NCBI GenBank assembly: GCA_934615645.1
Contig: CAKTTR010000034.1
Span: 1-21,455 of the forward strand
Origin: an uncultured Oscillospiraceae bacterium
GTDB taxonomy: Bacteria; Bacillota; Clostridia; Oscillospirales; Oscillospiraceae
Length of the DNA: 21,455 nt
Direction of reading: 5' to 3'
This document shows, piece after piece, positions 1 through 6,620 of the stretch; position 1 is the first letter of the stretch; the number at the start of each line of letters is the position of its first letter. A program made the position numbers and the translations under genes. The notes under the pieces were generated by a model that was not told the origin of the DNA, did no database searches, and saw nothing but the letters and a program-made list of their open reading frames with translations.

Positions 1-77
1 TGCAGCCGACGGCCAACGCGACCCGCGCCCAGGCAGCAGCCATCCTGCAGCGGTTTGCGACGAAGATCGTCAAGTAA
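1..77 (+). CDS. C-terminal tail of an SLH-domain (S-layer homology) protein, partial
   Basis: Only the last 24 codons and the TAA stop are in the window; the gene begins upstream of the left edge. The visible peptide contains ATRAQAAAILQRF, which matches the conserved end of an SLH repeat (the usual form is TRAEAAAILxRF). SLH repeats at a C-terminus normally anchor a secreted protein to secondary cell-wall polymer at the cell surface. The rest of the protein, and therefore its activity, cannot be seen. A strong hairpin terminator follows at 160-190. The SLH assignment is fairly safe, although it rests on one short motif. Confidence 0.7.
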   Translation, partial: QPTANATRAQAAAILQRFATKIVK

Positions 78-159
78 TTTGGAACGAACCCGAAAAAAGT
101 AAGCTTCTTTCCTGATCCTTTCTTTGCATCGGGCGGAGGTCCCCCCTACCTTCGCCCGG

Positions 160-190
160 CCCTCCGGCGAGACCCGCCGGAGGGTTTTTC
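160..190 (+). terminator. Rho-independent terminator of the SLH-protein gene
   Basis: A perfect 10-bp stem (CCCTCCGGCG at 160-169 with CGCCGGAGGG at 175-184) encloses a 5-nt loop and is followed at once by TTTTTC. It lies about 80 bp after the stop of the upstream gene and before the aminotransferase promoter. Confidence 0.85.
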
Positions 191-244
191 TATGCCCGCG
201 CAGCATAAAATTTTGCTTGCCGCCGAAAAATAGAAAAGAAAGAA

Positions 245-273
245 TTGAAAAAAGAGAGGGAATATGTTATACT
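245..273 (+). promoter_or_regulatory. Predicted sigma-A promoter of the aminotransferase gene
   Basis: The -35 box is TTGAAA (245-250) and the -10 box is TATACT (268-273). The spacer is exactly 17 bp and a TG lies one base before the -10 (extended -10). Transcription would start near 280, giving a leader of about 45 nt. The rest of 78-324 holds only this promoter and the terminator at 160-190. Confidence 0.65.
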
Positions 274-324
274 AACCCAAATTGGTTCTTTTTGGAACGA
301 AAATGGAAAGAAGGAGGGGTCGTG

Positions 325-1518
325 ATGAACCTGTCTCAGAATGTGCTGCTGTGCGAATATTCCCCCATGCGGAAATTCCACCCGTACGCGGCGGCAGCGG
401 CGCAGCAGGGAAAGAAAATTTATCACCTGAACATCGGGCAACCTGATATTAAAACACCGGAGGCGTTCTTCGCGGCCGTGCGAAATTTCCAGCAGGATGT
501 GCTGGCCTATTGTCCCTCCCAGGGCCTGCCGGAGATGATCGAAGCGGTGCGGCAGTACTACTGCAAGCTGGGCGCGTCCTTTGAAACGAAGGACATCCTC
601 ATCACCACCGGTGCCAGCGAGGGGCTGCTATTTCTGATGCAGGCCATTCTGGACGCTGGCAGCGAGGTCATCACGCCGGAGCCGTTCTACCCCAATTACG
701 AGACCTGCGCCCTCATCGCCGGCGGCGCGCTGCGCCCCATCATGACCCGGCCGGAAAATGGCTACCGCTACGCCACCCGGGAGCAGATCGAGCCGCTCAT
801 CAATAAAAAGACCCGGGCGATCATGCTGGCTAACCCGTCGAACCCCACCGGCTATATCCTCTCGCCGGAGGAGATGCGGCTGCTGGCGGATATCGCCATT
901 GAAAATGATCTCTATCTCATTGCCGACGAGGTCTACCGGGAGTTTGCCTACGGCGAACGGATGCCGGAGTCCTTCTCAAAATTTAAGGACCTGGAGCAGC
1001 ATCTGGTGCTGGTGGACTCGGCGTCCAAGCGGTTCTCGGCCTGCGGCGCCCGCATCGGTGCGCTGCTGACGAAAAATGAGGCCCTTATGGCCCAGATGAT
1101 GAAGCTGGCCCAGTGCCGCCTTTCGGTCGCGAGCCTTGACCAGGTTGCCACGACGGCGCTGTATCAGCTGGACCCGGGGTATTTCGACGAGGTGCGGGAG
1201 GAATATCACCGCCGCCGGGATATCTGCTACAAAAAGCTGATGGAGATTCCCGGCGTCTGCTGTGAGTGCCCGGAGGGCGCCTTCTATATGATGGCCAAGC
1301 TGCCAGTGGACGATACGGAGAAGTTCCAGAAATGGCTCCTGGAGGAGTTTGAGGACAACGGCGAGACAGTCATGTTTGCACCGGGCATCGGCTTCTACAC
1401 GACCCCGGGCTGCGGCACGCAGGAGATCCGCATTGCCTATGTTCTGGAGGGGCATAAGCTGGAGCGCGCCATGGAGCTGCTGGGCCTGGCCATCGCGCAA
1501 TACAACGCCCGGGGCTGA
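325..1518 (+). CDS. Pyridoxal-phosphate-dependent aminotransferase, class I/II (AspC-like)
   Basis: A 397-residue fold-type I aminotransferase that transfers an amino group between an amino acid and a 2-oxo acid in the cytosol. Visible landmarks are the N-terminal NIGQPD motif (about 36-41), TTGASEG (94-100, phosphate-binding turn), FYPNY (121-125), ANPSNPTG (169-176, with the cofactor-contacting Asn173), DEVY (Asp201, pairs with the pyridine N), SASKRF with the Schiff-base Lys235, and a C-terminal EIRIAY whose Arg would bind the substrate carboxylate. The length is normal for the family. The ATG at 325 was chosen because AAGGAGG ends about 7 nt upstream; the frame stays open to 124 but has no ribosome site there. 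The gene is monocistronic, with its own promoter. Substrate cannot be read from sequence; aspartate, aromatic or alanine-type activity are all possible. Confidence 0.9.
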   Translation: MNLSQNVLLCEYSPMRKFHPYAAAAAQQGKKIYHLNIGQPDIKTPEAFFAAVRNFQQDVLAYCPSQGLPEMIEAVRQYYCKLGASFETKDILITTGASEGLLFLMQAILDAGSEVITPEPFYPNYETCALIAGGALRPIMTRPENGYRYATREQIEPLINKKTRAIMLANPSNPTGYILSPEEMRLLADIAIENDLYLIADEVYREFAYGERMPESFSKFKDLEQHLVLVDSASKRFSACGARIGALLTKNEALMAQMMKLAQCRLSVASLDQVATTALYQLDPGYFDEVREEYHRRRDICYKKLMEIPGVCCECPEGAFYMMAKLPVDDTEKFQKWLLEEFEDNGETVMFAPGIGFYTTPGCGTQEIRIAYVLEGHKLERAMELLGLAIAQYNARG

Positions 1519-1562
1519 TTTACGCGGCGGGATTTGCGGGCGCAAAATTCAGAAACTTAAGC

Positions 1563-1591
1563 TTGCAATTTTAAAAATTGTTTGCTATTAT
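1563..1591 (+). promoter_or_regulatory. Predicted promoter of the marR-ABC operon with AT-rich dyad
   Basis: The -35 box is TTGCAA (1563-1568) and the -10 box is TATTAT (1586-1591), with a 17-bp spacer. Transcription would start near 1598. A perfect 7-bp dyad, CAATTTT-A-AAAATTG (1566-1580), fills the space between the boxes. That is a typical position and base composition for a MarR-family autoregulatory operator. Confidence 0.55.
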
Positions 1592-1625
1592 ATAGCGTGC
1601 GACGCAAAACGCGTCGCACGCTATA
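1591..1625. repeat. Perfect 15-bp inverted repeat at the marR transcription start
   Basis: The arms TATAGCGTGCGACGC (1591-1605) and GCGTCGCACGCTATA (1611-1625) are exact reverse complements around a 5-nt AAAAC spacer. The dyad starts in the -10 box and ends 5 bp before the ribosome site of the MarR gene. No T-run follows, so it does not look like a terminator. It may be a protein operator or a hairpin at the 5' end of the mRNA. Confidence 0.8.
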
Positions 1626-1642
1626 CATTTGGAGGGATCCTT

Positions 1643-2143
1643 TTGGAGCAATGGAAGCAACAAGCGCAATTGGACGCCGGGACACGTATCGGGCCGCAGA
1701 TTAAGCGGCTTTCCAATGCGTTTCATCAGTGCGTCAACCGCAGCTGCGAGTTTTCCGGGCTGACCGGCGTGCAGACCTGGGTGGTGAGCTATGTGGTGCT
1801 GCACCCGGAGCAGGCGATCTACGCCAAGACGCTGGAGCAGGTGCTGCATTTGAAGCATCCGACGATCTGCGGCATTCTGCAGCGGCTGGAGGCCAAGGGC
1901 TTTATCACTTTTGCTGTTGATGAGGCCGACCGGCGCTGCCACCGGATTATTCCCACGGAGCTGGCCCTGCAGGCGCACCGCCAGGCGGCCGAGGGGCTGG
2001 ATGCGGTAGAGCGGCAGCTGCTGGCGGGCTTTTCGCCGGAAGAGGCGGCGCAATTTCACGACTATCTGGCGCGGGCGGCGGCCAATATCGGCACGTGCAG
2101 CGGCACGCCAAGTCCGGAACAACAGGAGGAGACATCATGCTGA
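1643..2143 (+). CDS. MarR-family transcriptional regulator (TTG start)
   Basis: A 166-residue winged-helix regulator of the MarR type, expected to bind DNA as a dimer and to control the two exporter genes that follow. The recognition region is about residues 60-85 (LHLKHPTICGILQRLEAKGFI) and the wing about 87-105 (DEADRRCHRIIPTE), which matches the usual MarR pattern of a helix, a DxxDRR turn and a beta wing. The start is read as TTG at 1643, with GGAGGG at 1631-1636 and 6 nt of spacing. No ATG in frame is as well placed, and the ATG at 1651 is in another frame. The stop overlaps the ATG of the first ABC gene (ATGCTGA), so translation is probably coupled. Two dyads in its promoter suggest autoregulation. 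The ligand is unknown. Confidence 0.85.
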   Translation: MEQWKQQAQLDAGTRIGPQIKRLSNAFHQCVNRSCEFSGLTGVQTWVVSYVVLHPEQAIYAKTLEQVLHLKHPTICGILQRLEAKGFITFAVDEADRRCHRIIPTELALQAHRQAAEGLDAVERQLLAGFSPEEAAQFHDYLARAAANIGTCSGTPSPEQQEETSC

Positions 2144-3882
2144 AACGACTGCTGCAATGTCTGCGGGAGTACAAGCGCGCGACGATCCTGACCCCGCTGT
2201 TTATGATCGGGGAGGTCACGTGCGAGTGCATCATCCCGCTGCTGACGGCAAAGCTCATCAACGGCATCCAAGCCGGGTGCACGATGGAATTTATCACGAA
2301 CTACGGGCTGGCGCTGCTGGCGATGGCGCTGCTCTCCCTGGGCTTTGGCGCCCTGTCCGGCGTATTCTGCGCCACGGCCTCGGCGGGCTTTGCCCGGAAC
2401 CTGCGGCATGACCTTTTTTACCATGTGCAGGACTTTTCCTTTTCCAATATTGACCGGTTCTCGACCTCGTCGCTGGTGACGCGGCTGACGACGGACGTGA
2501 CAAATGTCCAGATGGCGTTTATGATGATCATCCGGACGGCGGTCCGCGCGCCGCTGATGCTGGTCTTCGCCGTCTGCATGTCCATCTCCGTGGGCAAGCG
2601 GCTGGCGTGGGTCTTTGCGCTGATGATCCCCATCCTGGGCGGCGGCCTGGCGCTGATGATCTACAAGGCGATGCCGCTGTTCAAGGCTGTCTTTAAAAAA
2701 TACGACCGGATGAACAACTCCATCCAGGAGAATGTCCAAGCGATGCGGGTCGTCAAGAGCTTCGTCCGGGAGGACTACGAGAGTAAGAAATTCTTCGCCA
2801 CGTCCGACGATGTGCGCAAGGACTTTACCAAGGCGGAGAGCATCCTGGGCTTCAATAACCCGCTGATGCAATTTTGCGTCTACTGTTCCTTGATCCTCAT
2901 CTCCTATTTTGCGGCGAAGCTGATCGTCACCAGCGGCGGCACGTATCTCAATGTTGGCAGCTTGACGAGTATGATCACCTACTCCATGCAGATTCTGATG
3001 AGCTTGATGATGCTTTCCATGGTGTTTGTGATGATCACGATGGCGTCGGCTTCTGCCAAGCGTATTTTTGAGGTGCTGGACGAGACGAGCACCCTGCGTG
3101 ACCCGGCCCAGCCGGTCATGGAAGTGCCGGACGGCAGCATCACGTTTGACCACGTCAGCTTCAAATACGCGGCGAACGCGCAGAAGATGGTCCTGGAGGA
3201 TATTGATCTGGAGATCAAATCCGGCATGACCGTCGGCATTATCGGCGGCACCGGCGCCAGCAAATCGACGCTGATCCAGCTGATCTGCCGTCTGTACGAC
3301 GCGACGGAGGGCACAGTCCGGGTCGGCGGCATCGACGTCCGGGACTACAGCATGGAGGCGCTGCGCGATCAGGTGGCTGTCGTCCTGCAGAAAAATGTGC
3401 TGTTTTCCGGCACCATCCGGGAGAATCTCCGCTGGGGCAACGCCGATGCCAGCGACGAGGAGCTGGAGCGGATCTGCAAGCTGGCGCAGGCGGATGAATT
3501 TATCCAGCGCTTCCCCAAAAAATACGATACCTATATCGAGCAGGGCGGCGCGAATGTCTCCGGCGGGCAGAAGCAGCGGCTGTGCATCGCCAGGGCGCTC
3601 TTGAAAAAGCCGAAGATCCTGATCCTGGATGACTCCACCTCGGCGGTGGATACCAAGACGGACGCGCGCATCCGTGCCGCTTTCCGCAGCGAGATTCCCG
3701 GCACGACAAAGCTGATCATTGCGCAGCGCGTCGCCTCCGTTGAGGACGCAGACCTGATCCTGGTCATGGACAATGGCCGAATCGTCGACCAGGGCAGCCA
3801 TGCCCAGCTGCTGCGCTCGAGTCAGATCTATCGGGAGGTCTACGAATCTCAGAACAAGGCGGGTGAAGAAGATGCATCCTGA
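2137..3882 (+). CDS. ABC exporter half-transporter, subunit with degenerate ATP site
   Basis: A 581-residue type IV (ABCB-like) half-transporter: an N-terminal six-helix membrane domain (about 1-320) and a C-terminal nucleotide-binding domain. Its own ATP-binding motifs are atypical. Walker A reads GGTGASKST (370-378), with Ser375 in place of the last Gly. Walker B ends in Asp-Asp (498-499), so the catalytic Glu is Asp. The H-loop His is Gln530 (IAQRVAS). The signature VSGGQ (474-478) is intact. This combination is known from heterodimeric exporters, where this subunit supplies the non-hydrolysing site and the partner the active one. The ATG at 2137 follows AGGAGG and overlaps the marR stop; the gene overlaps its partner by 11 bp. 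Substrate is unknown; a drug, lipid or peptide exporter is likely given the MarR regulator. Confidence 0.93.
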   Translation: MLKRLLQCLREYKRATILTPLFMIGEVTCECIIPLLTAKLINGIQAGCTMEFITNYGLALLAMALLSLGFGALSGVFCATASAGFARNLRHDLFYHVQDFSFSNIDRFSTSSLVTRLTTDVTNVQMAFMMIIRTAVRAPLMLVFAVCMSISVGKRLAWVFALMIPILGGGLALMIYKAMPLFKAVFKKYDRMNNSIQENVQAMRVVKSFVREDYESKKFFATSDDVRKDFTKAESILGFNNPLMQFCVYCSLILISYFAAKLIVTSGGTYLNVGSLTSMITYSMQILMSLMMLSMVFVMITMASASAKRIFEVLDETSTLRDPAQPVMEVPDGSITFDHVSFKYAANAQKMVLEDIDLEIKSGMTVGIIGGTGASKSTLIQLICRLYDATEGTVRVGGIDVRDYSMEALRDQVAVVLQKNVLFSGTIRENLRWGNADASDEELERICKLAQADEFIQRFPKKYDTYIEQGGANVSGGQKQRLCIARALLKKPKILILDDSTSAVDTKTDARIRAAFRSEIPGTTKLIIAQRVASVEDADLILVMDNGRIVDQGSHAQLLRSSQIYREVYESQNKAGEEDAS

Positions 3883-5800
3883 AAAGAAGAAAAAACCGAA
3901 CCGCCATGCCATGGGCGTCATTCTCCGGCAGCTGTTCCGGGATTTTCCGGTGCAGCTGACCATCGTGATCATTTGCCTGACGATCAGCGCCATTGTCGGT
4001 GTTGTCCCAGCGGTATATATTGAACGGCTGACAGGTTATATTGAACAGGGCCTGGAGACGGACTGGGCGTCCGTCCTGCCCCAGATGGGAAAGGCCATCG
4101 GGACGATGGTCGCCCTGTATCTGGTGGGCCTGGCCTGCTCGGCGACCTACGCCCAGCTGCTGGCGCGCATCACCCCGGGCTTTATGCATAAAAACCGGAT
4201 CCGGATGTTTGACAATATGCAGAAGCTGCCGGTCAAGTACTTTGACGCCACAAACCATGGCGATATCATGAGCTATTACACGAACGACACGGACACGCTG
4301 CGCCAGATGATCTCCCAGAGCTTGCCGCAGCTCTACGCGGCGGCGCTGACGCTGACGTCCCTGGTCCTCATCATGCTGTTTTACAGCGTGAACCTGATGG
4401 TCGTGGCGGTGCTCGGCATTCTGGCGATGTTCTTTGTCACGAAAAAGGTCGGCGGCGGCTCTGCCAAGTTTTTTATCAAGCAGCAGCAGGCGCTTGGCAA
4501 GGTCGAGGGCTATGTGGAGGAGATGCTCAACGGGCAGAAGGTCATTAAGGTGTTCTGCCATGAGGAGGCCGTCGAGCGGGACTTTGACGCCGTCAACGAC
4601 CAGCTCTTCCGGGATTCTGAGAAGGCCCACCGGTTTGCCAATGTTTTTGCGCCGATCATCAATAATATCGGCAATATCCTCTATGTCTGCACGGCGTTCG
4701 TCGGCGGGTATCTGATCCTCTCCGGGACGAAGATCCCGAACCTCTCGATCCAGAATCTGGTCACGACGGGCTCCCTCACCGGGGCGCTGACGCTGCCGAT
4801 CGTGGCGTCGTACCTGGGGATGTGCAAGCAGTTTGCGGGTAATGTGAACCAGGTCTCCCAGCAGATCAATGCGGTGGCTATGGCCATCGCCGGGGCGGAG
4901 CGGATCGTCGATTTTATCTCGCAGACGCCGGAGCAGGACGAGGGGTATGTCACCCTGGTCAACGCGAAGCGGGAGGCCGACGGCAGCCTGACTGAGTGCC
5001 AGGAACGGACCGGCCTGTGGGCCTGGAAGCATCCGCATCACGACGGGACGCTGACGTATACGGAGCTCAAGGGCGATGTGCGGCTGTTCCATGTGGACTT
5101 TGCCTATGAGCCGGATAAGCCGGTGCTGCGGGATATCAGCCTTTGGGCGGAGCCGGGGCAGAAGATCGCCTTTGTTGGCGCGACCGGCGCGGGCAAAACA
5201 ACAATCACAAATCTGATCAACCGGTTCTATGATATTGAGGATGGCAAGATCCGCTATGACGGCATCAATATCAATAAGATCAAAAAGCCGGACCTGCGGC
5301 GCAGCTTGGGTGTCGTGCTGCAGGATGTGAACCTCTTCACCGGTACGGTGATGGACAACATCCGCTACGGCAAGCTGGATGCCACGGACGAAGAGTGCAT
5401 CGCGGCGGCCAAGCTGGCCAACGCGCACGATTTTATCATGCGCCTGCCCGATGGCTACGAGACGGAGCTCACGACCAACGGCACAAACCTCAGCCAGGGC
5501 CAGCGGCAGCTGCTCTCCATTGCCAGGGCCGCCATCGCTGACCCGCCGGTCATGATCCTGGACGAGGCGACCTCTTCCATCGACACGCGGACGGAGGCAC
5601 TGGTGCAGCAGGGCATGGATTCTCTGATGCAGGGGCGGACGGTCTTCGTCATCGCCCACCGGCTTTCCACGGTGCGCAACGCCGATGCCATCATGGTCCT
5701 GGACCACGGCAGGATCATCGAGCGCGGCAGCCATGCCGACCTGATCGCCCAGAAGGGGACCTACTATCAGCTCTACACCGGCGCATTTGAGTTGGAGTAA
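3872..5800 (+). CDS. ABC exporter half-transporter, catalytic subunit
   Basis: A 642-residue partner of the preceding half-transporter, with a six-helix membrane domain and a nucleotide-binding domain. Walker A GATGAGKT (436-443), Walker B ILDE with catalytic Glu565, and the H-loop His596 in IAHRLST are canonical. The signature is LSQGQ (540-544) rather than LSGGQ. In the dimer this altered signature faces the degenerate Walker motifs of the partner, so the two subunits make one active and one degenerate site. Between the membrane domain and the ATPase (about residues 352-405) lies an extra hydrophilic stretch containing the segment ERTGLWAWKHPHHDG, which makes the protein about 60 residues longer than its partner. 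The ATG at 3872 is preferred over a GTG nine bases upstream because of its spacing from AAGGCGGG. Confidence 0.93.
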   Translation: MHPEKKKKPNRHAMGVILRQLFRDFPVQLTIVIICLTISAIVGVVPAVYIERLTGYIEQGLETDWASVLPQMGKAIGTMVALYLVGLACSATYAQLLARITPGFMHKNRIRMFDNMQKLPVKYFDATNHGDIMSYYTNDTDTLRQMISQSLPQLYAAALTLTSLVLIMLFYSVNLMVVAVLGILAMFFVTKKVGGGSAKFFIKQQQALGKVEGYVEEMLNGQKVIKVFCHEEAVERDFDAVNDQLFRDSEKAHRFANVFAPIINNIGNILYVCTAFVGGYLILSGTKIPNLSIQNLVTTGSLTGALTLPIVASYLGMCKQFAGNVNQVSQQINAVAMAIAGAERIVDFISQTPEQDEGYVTLVNAKREADGSLTECQERTGLWAWKHPHHDGTLTYTELKGDVRLFHVDFAYEPDKPVLRDISLWAEPGQKIAFVGATGAGKTTITNLINRFYDIEDGKIRYDGININKIKKPDLRRSLGVVLQDVNLFTGTVMDNIRYGKLDATDEECIAAAKLANAHDFIMRLPDGYETELTTNGTNLSQGQRQLLSIARAAIADPPVMILDEATSSIDTRTEALVQQGMDSLMQGRTVFVIAHRLSTVRNADAIMVLDHGRIIERGSHADLIAQKGTYYQLYTGAFELE

Positions 5801-5822
5801 GCAGTCTACCATAAAATAGAAA

Positions 5823-6113
5823 AGCGGCAGCTGCATTTTGCAGCTGCCACTTCAATTTGTAAAAGAGCCTCGCAGAGTTTGCGCCTGCAGGCGCAAAAAG
5901 AGTCTAATCATTTTCTCCGGCGGCGTGTACGTCGGGGAAAATACTTCTCGCCCTGCAAGTGTGGAATTTTCACGCCCCGGCGTGAAAATTATGCGCGCAG
6001 TAGGGCGCAAGCTCCTTCAAACGCGAGCCCAGCGTAGCGGGTCGCGTTTGAGAGCATGTCAAAAATACTTTTTTGACATGCTTTAGCGGCAGCTGCGTTT
6101 TGCAGCTGCTGCT
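5823..6113. repeat. Array of seven stem-loops bracketed by 25-bp repeats
   Basis: This is the gene-free spacer between the exporter operon and the ModE-like gene. Stem-loops lie at 5826-5848 (10 bp perfect), 5878-5897 (20-bp perfect palindrome TTTGCGCCTGCAGGCGCAAA), 5910-5942 (12 bp with two G-U pairs), 5965-5990 (12 bp perfect, 2-nt gap), 6017-6051 (10 bp perfect plus CCC/GGG), 6054-6081 (12 bp perfect) and 6085-6113 (12 bp with one G-U). The stretch 5823-5847 matches 6085-6109 in 24 of 25 positions, so the first and last hairpins are copies. The first hairpin may end the exporter mRNA and the last may end the ModE-like mRNA, but neither has a clear T-run. It could be a composite intergenic repeat or a structured RNA. 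Confidence 0.75.
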
Positions 6114-6130
6114 TGTGTGTGCAGATCAAA

Positions 6131-6481
6131 TTATTTCAGCAGGGGGCCAAATTCTTCGTCGAATTTTTGCAGCGCGTAGGCGTTGAGCTCCTGGCAATAA
6201 GTCGTATACATTTGCAGAAGCTGCTTGGCCTCGGGGGTCAGGACGGCGCCGCCGCCGTTTTTTCCGCCAGTGGAGTAATTTAAAAGCTTCATATCCAAGG
6301 CAGCCTCGCAGCTGCGGACCATCGTCCACGCTTTTGAGTAGGCCATATCCATCGACATGGCGGCAGCACGCAGGGAGTGCCGATCTTCCACTCGCTGCAG
6401 TAATTTTGCGATGCCCGGGCCAAAGCTTTTTTCCTTGGCGTAGAATTGAATCCGCAGGACGGGGTGTAGTGTATCATTCAT
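6131..6481 (-). CDS. ModE-like winged-helix regulator lacking a molybdate-binding domain
   Basis: A 116-residue protein matching the N-terminal LysR-type winged helix of ModE. The helix-turn-helix is about residues 35-60 (HSLRAAAMSMDMAYSKAW), and the wing is the glycine-rich TGGKNGGGAVLTPEA (71-85), a strong hallmark of this family. Full ModE has about 260 residues, with two TOBE/MOP domains that bind molybdate; here the protein ends just after the DNA-binding unit, so any molybdate response must come by another route. It is divergent from yqeB-selD and next to molybdenum hydroxylase genes, whose promoters share a candidate operator. I see no Shine-Dalgarno site; the predicted -10 box lies only 6 bp from the ATG, which suggests a leaderless mRNA. 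Confidence 0.85.
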   Translation of the reverse strand: MNDTLHPVLRIQFYAKEKSFGPGIAKLLQRVEDRHSLRAAAMSMDMAYSKAWTMVRSCEAALDMKLLNYSTGGKNGGGAVLTPEAKQLLQMYTTYCQELNAYALQKFDEEFGPLLK

Positions 6482-6487
6482 AAGGCT

Positions 6488-6517
6488 AGTTTACCACCGG
6501 GGCAATGCAAATGTCAA
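6488..6517 (-). promoter_or_regulatory. Predicted promoter of the ModE-like gene (leaderless)
   Basis: Read on the minus strand, the -35 is a perfect TTGACA (6512-6517) and the -10 is TAAACT (6488-6493), spaced 18 bp. The expected start of transcription is at or within a base or two of the A of the ATG at 6481. Confidence 0.5.
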
Positions 6518-6525
6518 TCCTGAAC

Positions 6526-6554
6526 TTGACCTAGGCAAAAATAAGTGTTATTCT
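6526..6554 (+). promoter_or_regulatory. Predicted promoter of yqeB-selD
   Basis: The -35 is TTGACC (6526-6531) and the -10 is TATTCT (6549-6554), with a 17-bp spacer. The -10 lies inside the left half of the candidate operator at 6547-6568, an arrangement that predicts repression when the operator is occupied. The -35 boxes of this promoter and the divergent ModE-like promoter are only 8 bp apart. Confidence 0.5.
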
Positions 6555-6568
6555 TTAGATGAAATAAC
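6547..6568. promoter_or_regulatory. Candidate ModE-type operator A (yqeB-selD)
   Basis: GTTATTCT, 8 bp, then AATAAC: a 22-bp site with 6-bp outer dyad arms (GTTATT/AATAAC). The same pattern recurs at 9878-9898 and 13446-13467. The right flank AATAACTAAAG is identical to that of the third site. Escherichia coli ModE sites have a similar form, with AT-rich half-sites containing GTTAT/ATAAC. Confidence 0.55.
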
Positions 6569-6620
6569 TAAAGCGCCGCTTCGCGCCAGCATTTGGCCGC
6601 GGGCGGCAGGAGGGGACACA

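Noticed and set aside
1591..1625. Terminator of the aminotransferase gene
   Set aside because: The 15-bp dyad is not followed by a T-run and it coincides with the predicted marR transcription start, so an operator or leader hairpin is a better reading.
2062..5836. Two long minus-strand frames (643 and 690 codons) over the ABC exporter genes
   Set aside because: They are antisense to well-supported transporter genes, have no ribosome sites and give His/Asp/Gln-rich low-complexity translations typical of shadows.
5838..6086. 82-codon + strand frame in the hairpin spacer
   Set aside because: It runs through five stem-loops, has no ribosome site and resembles no family.
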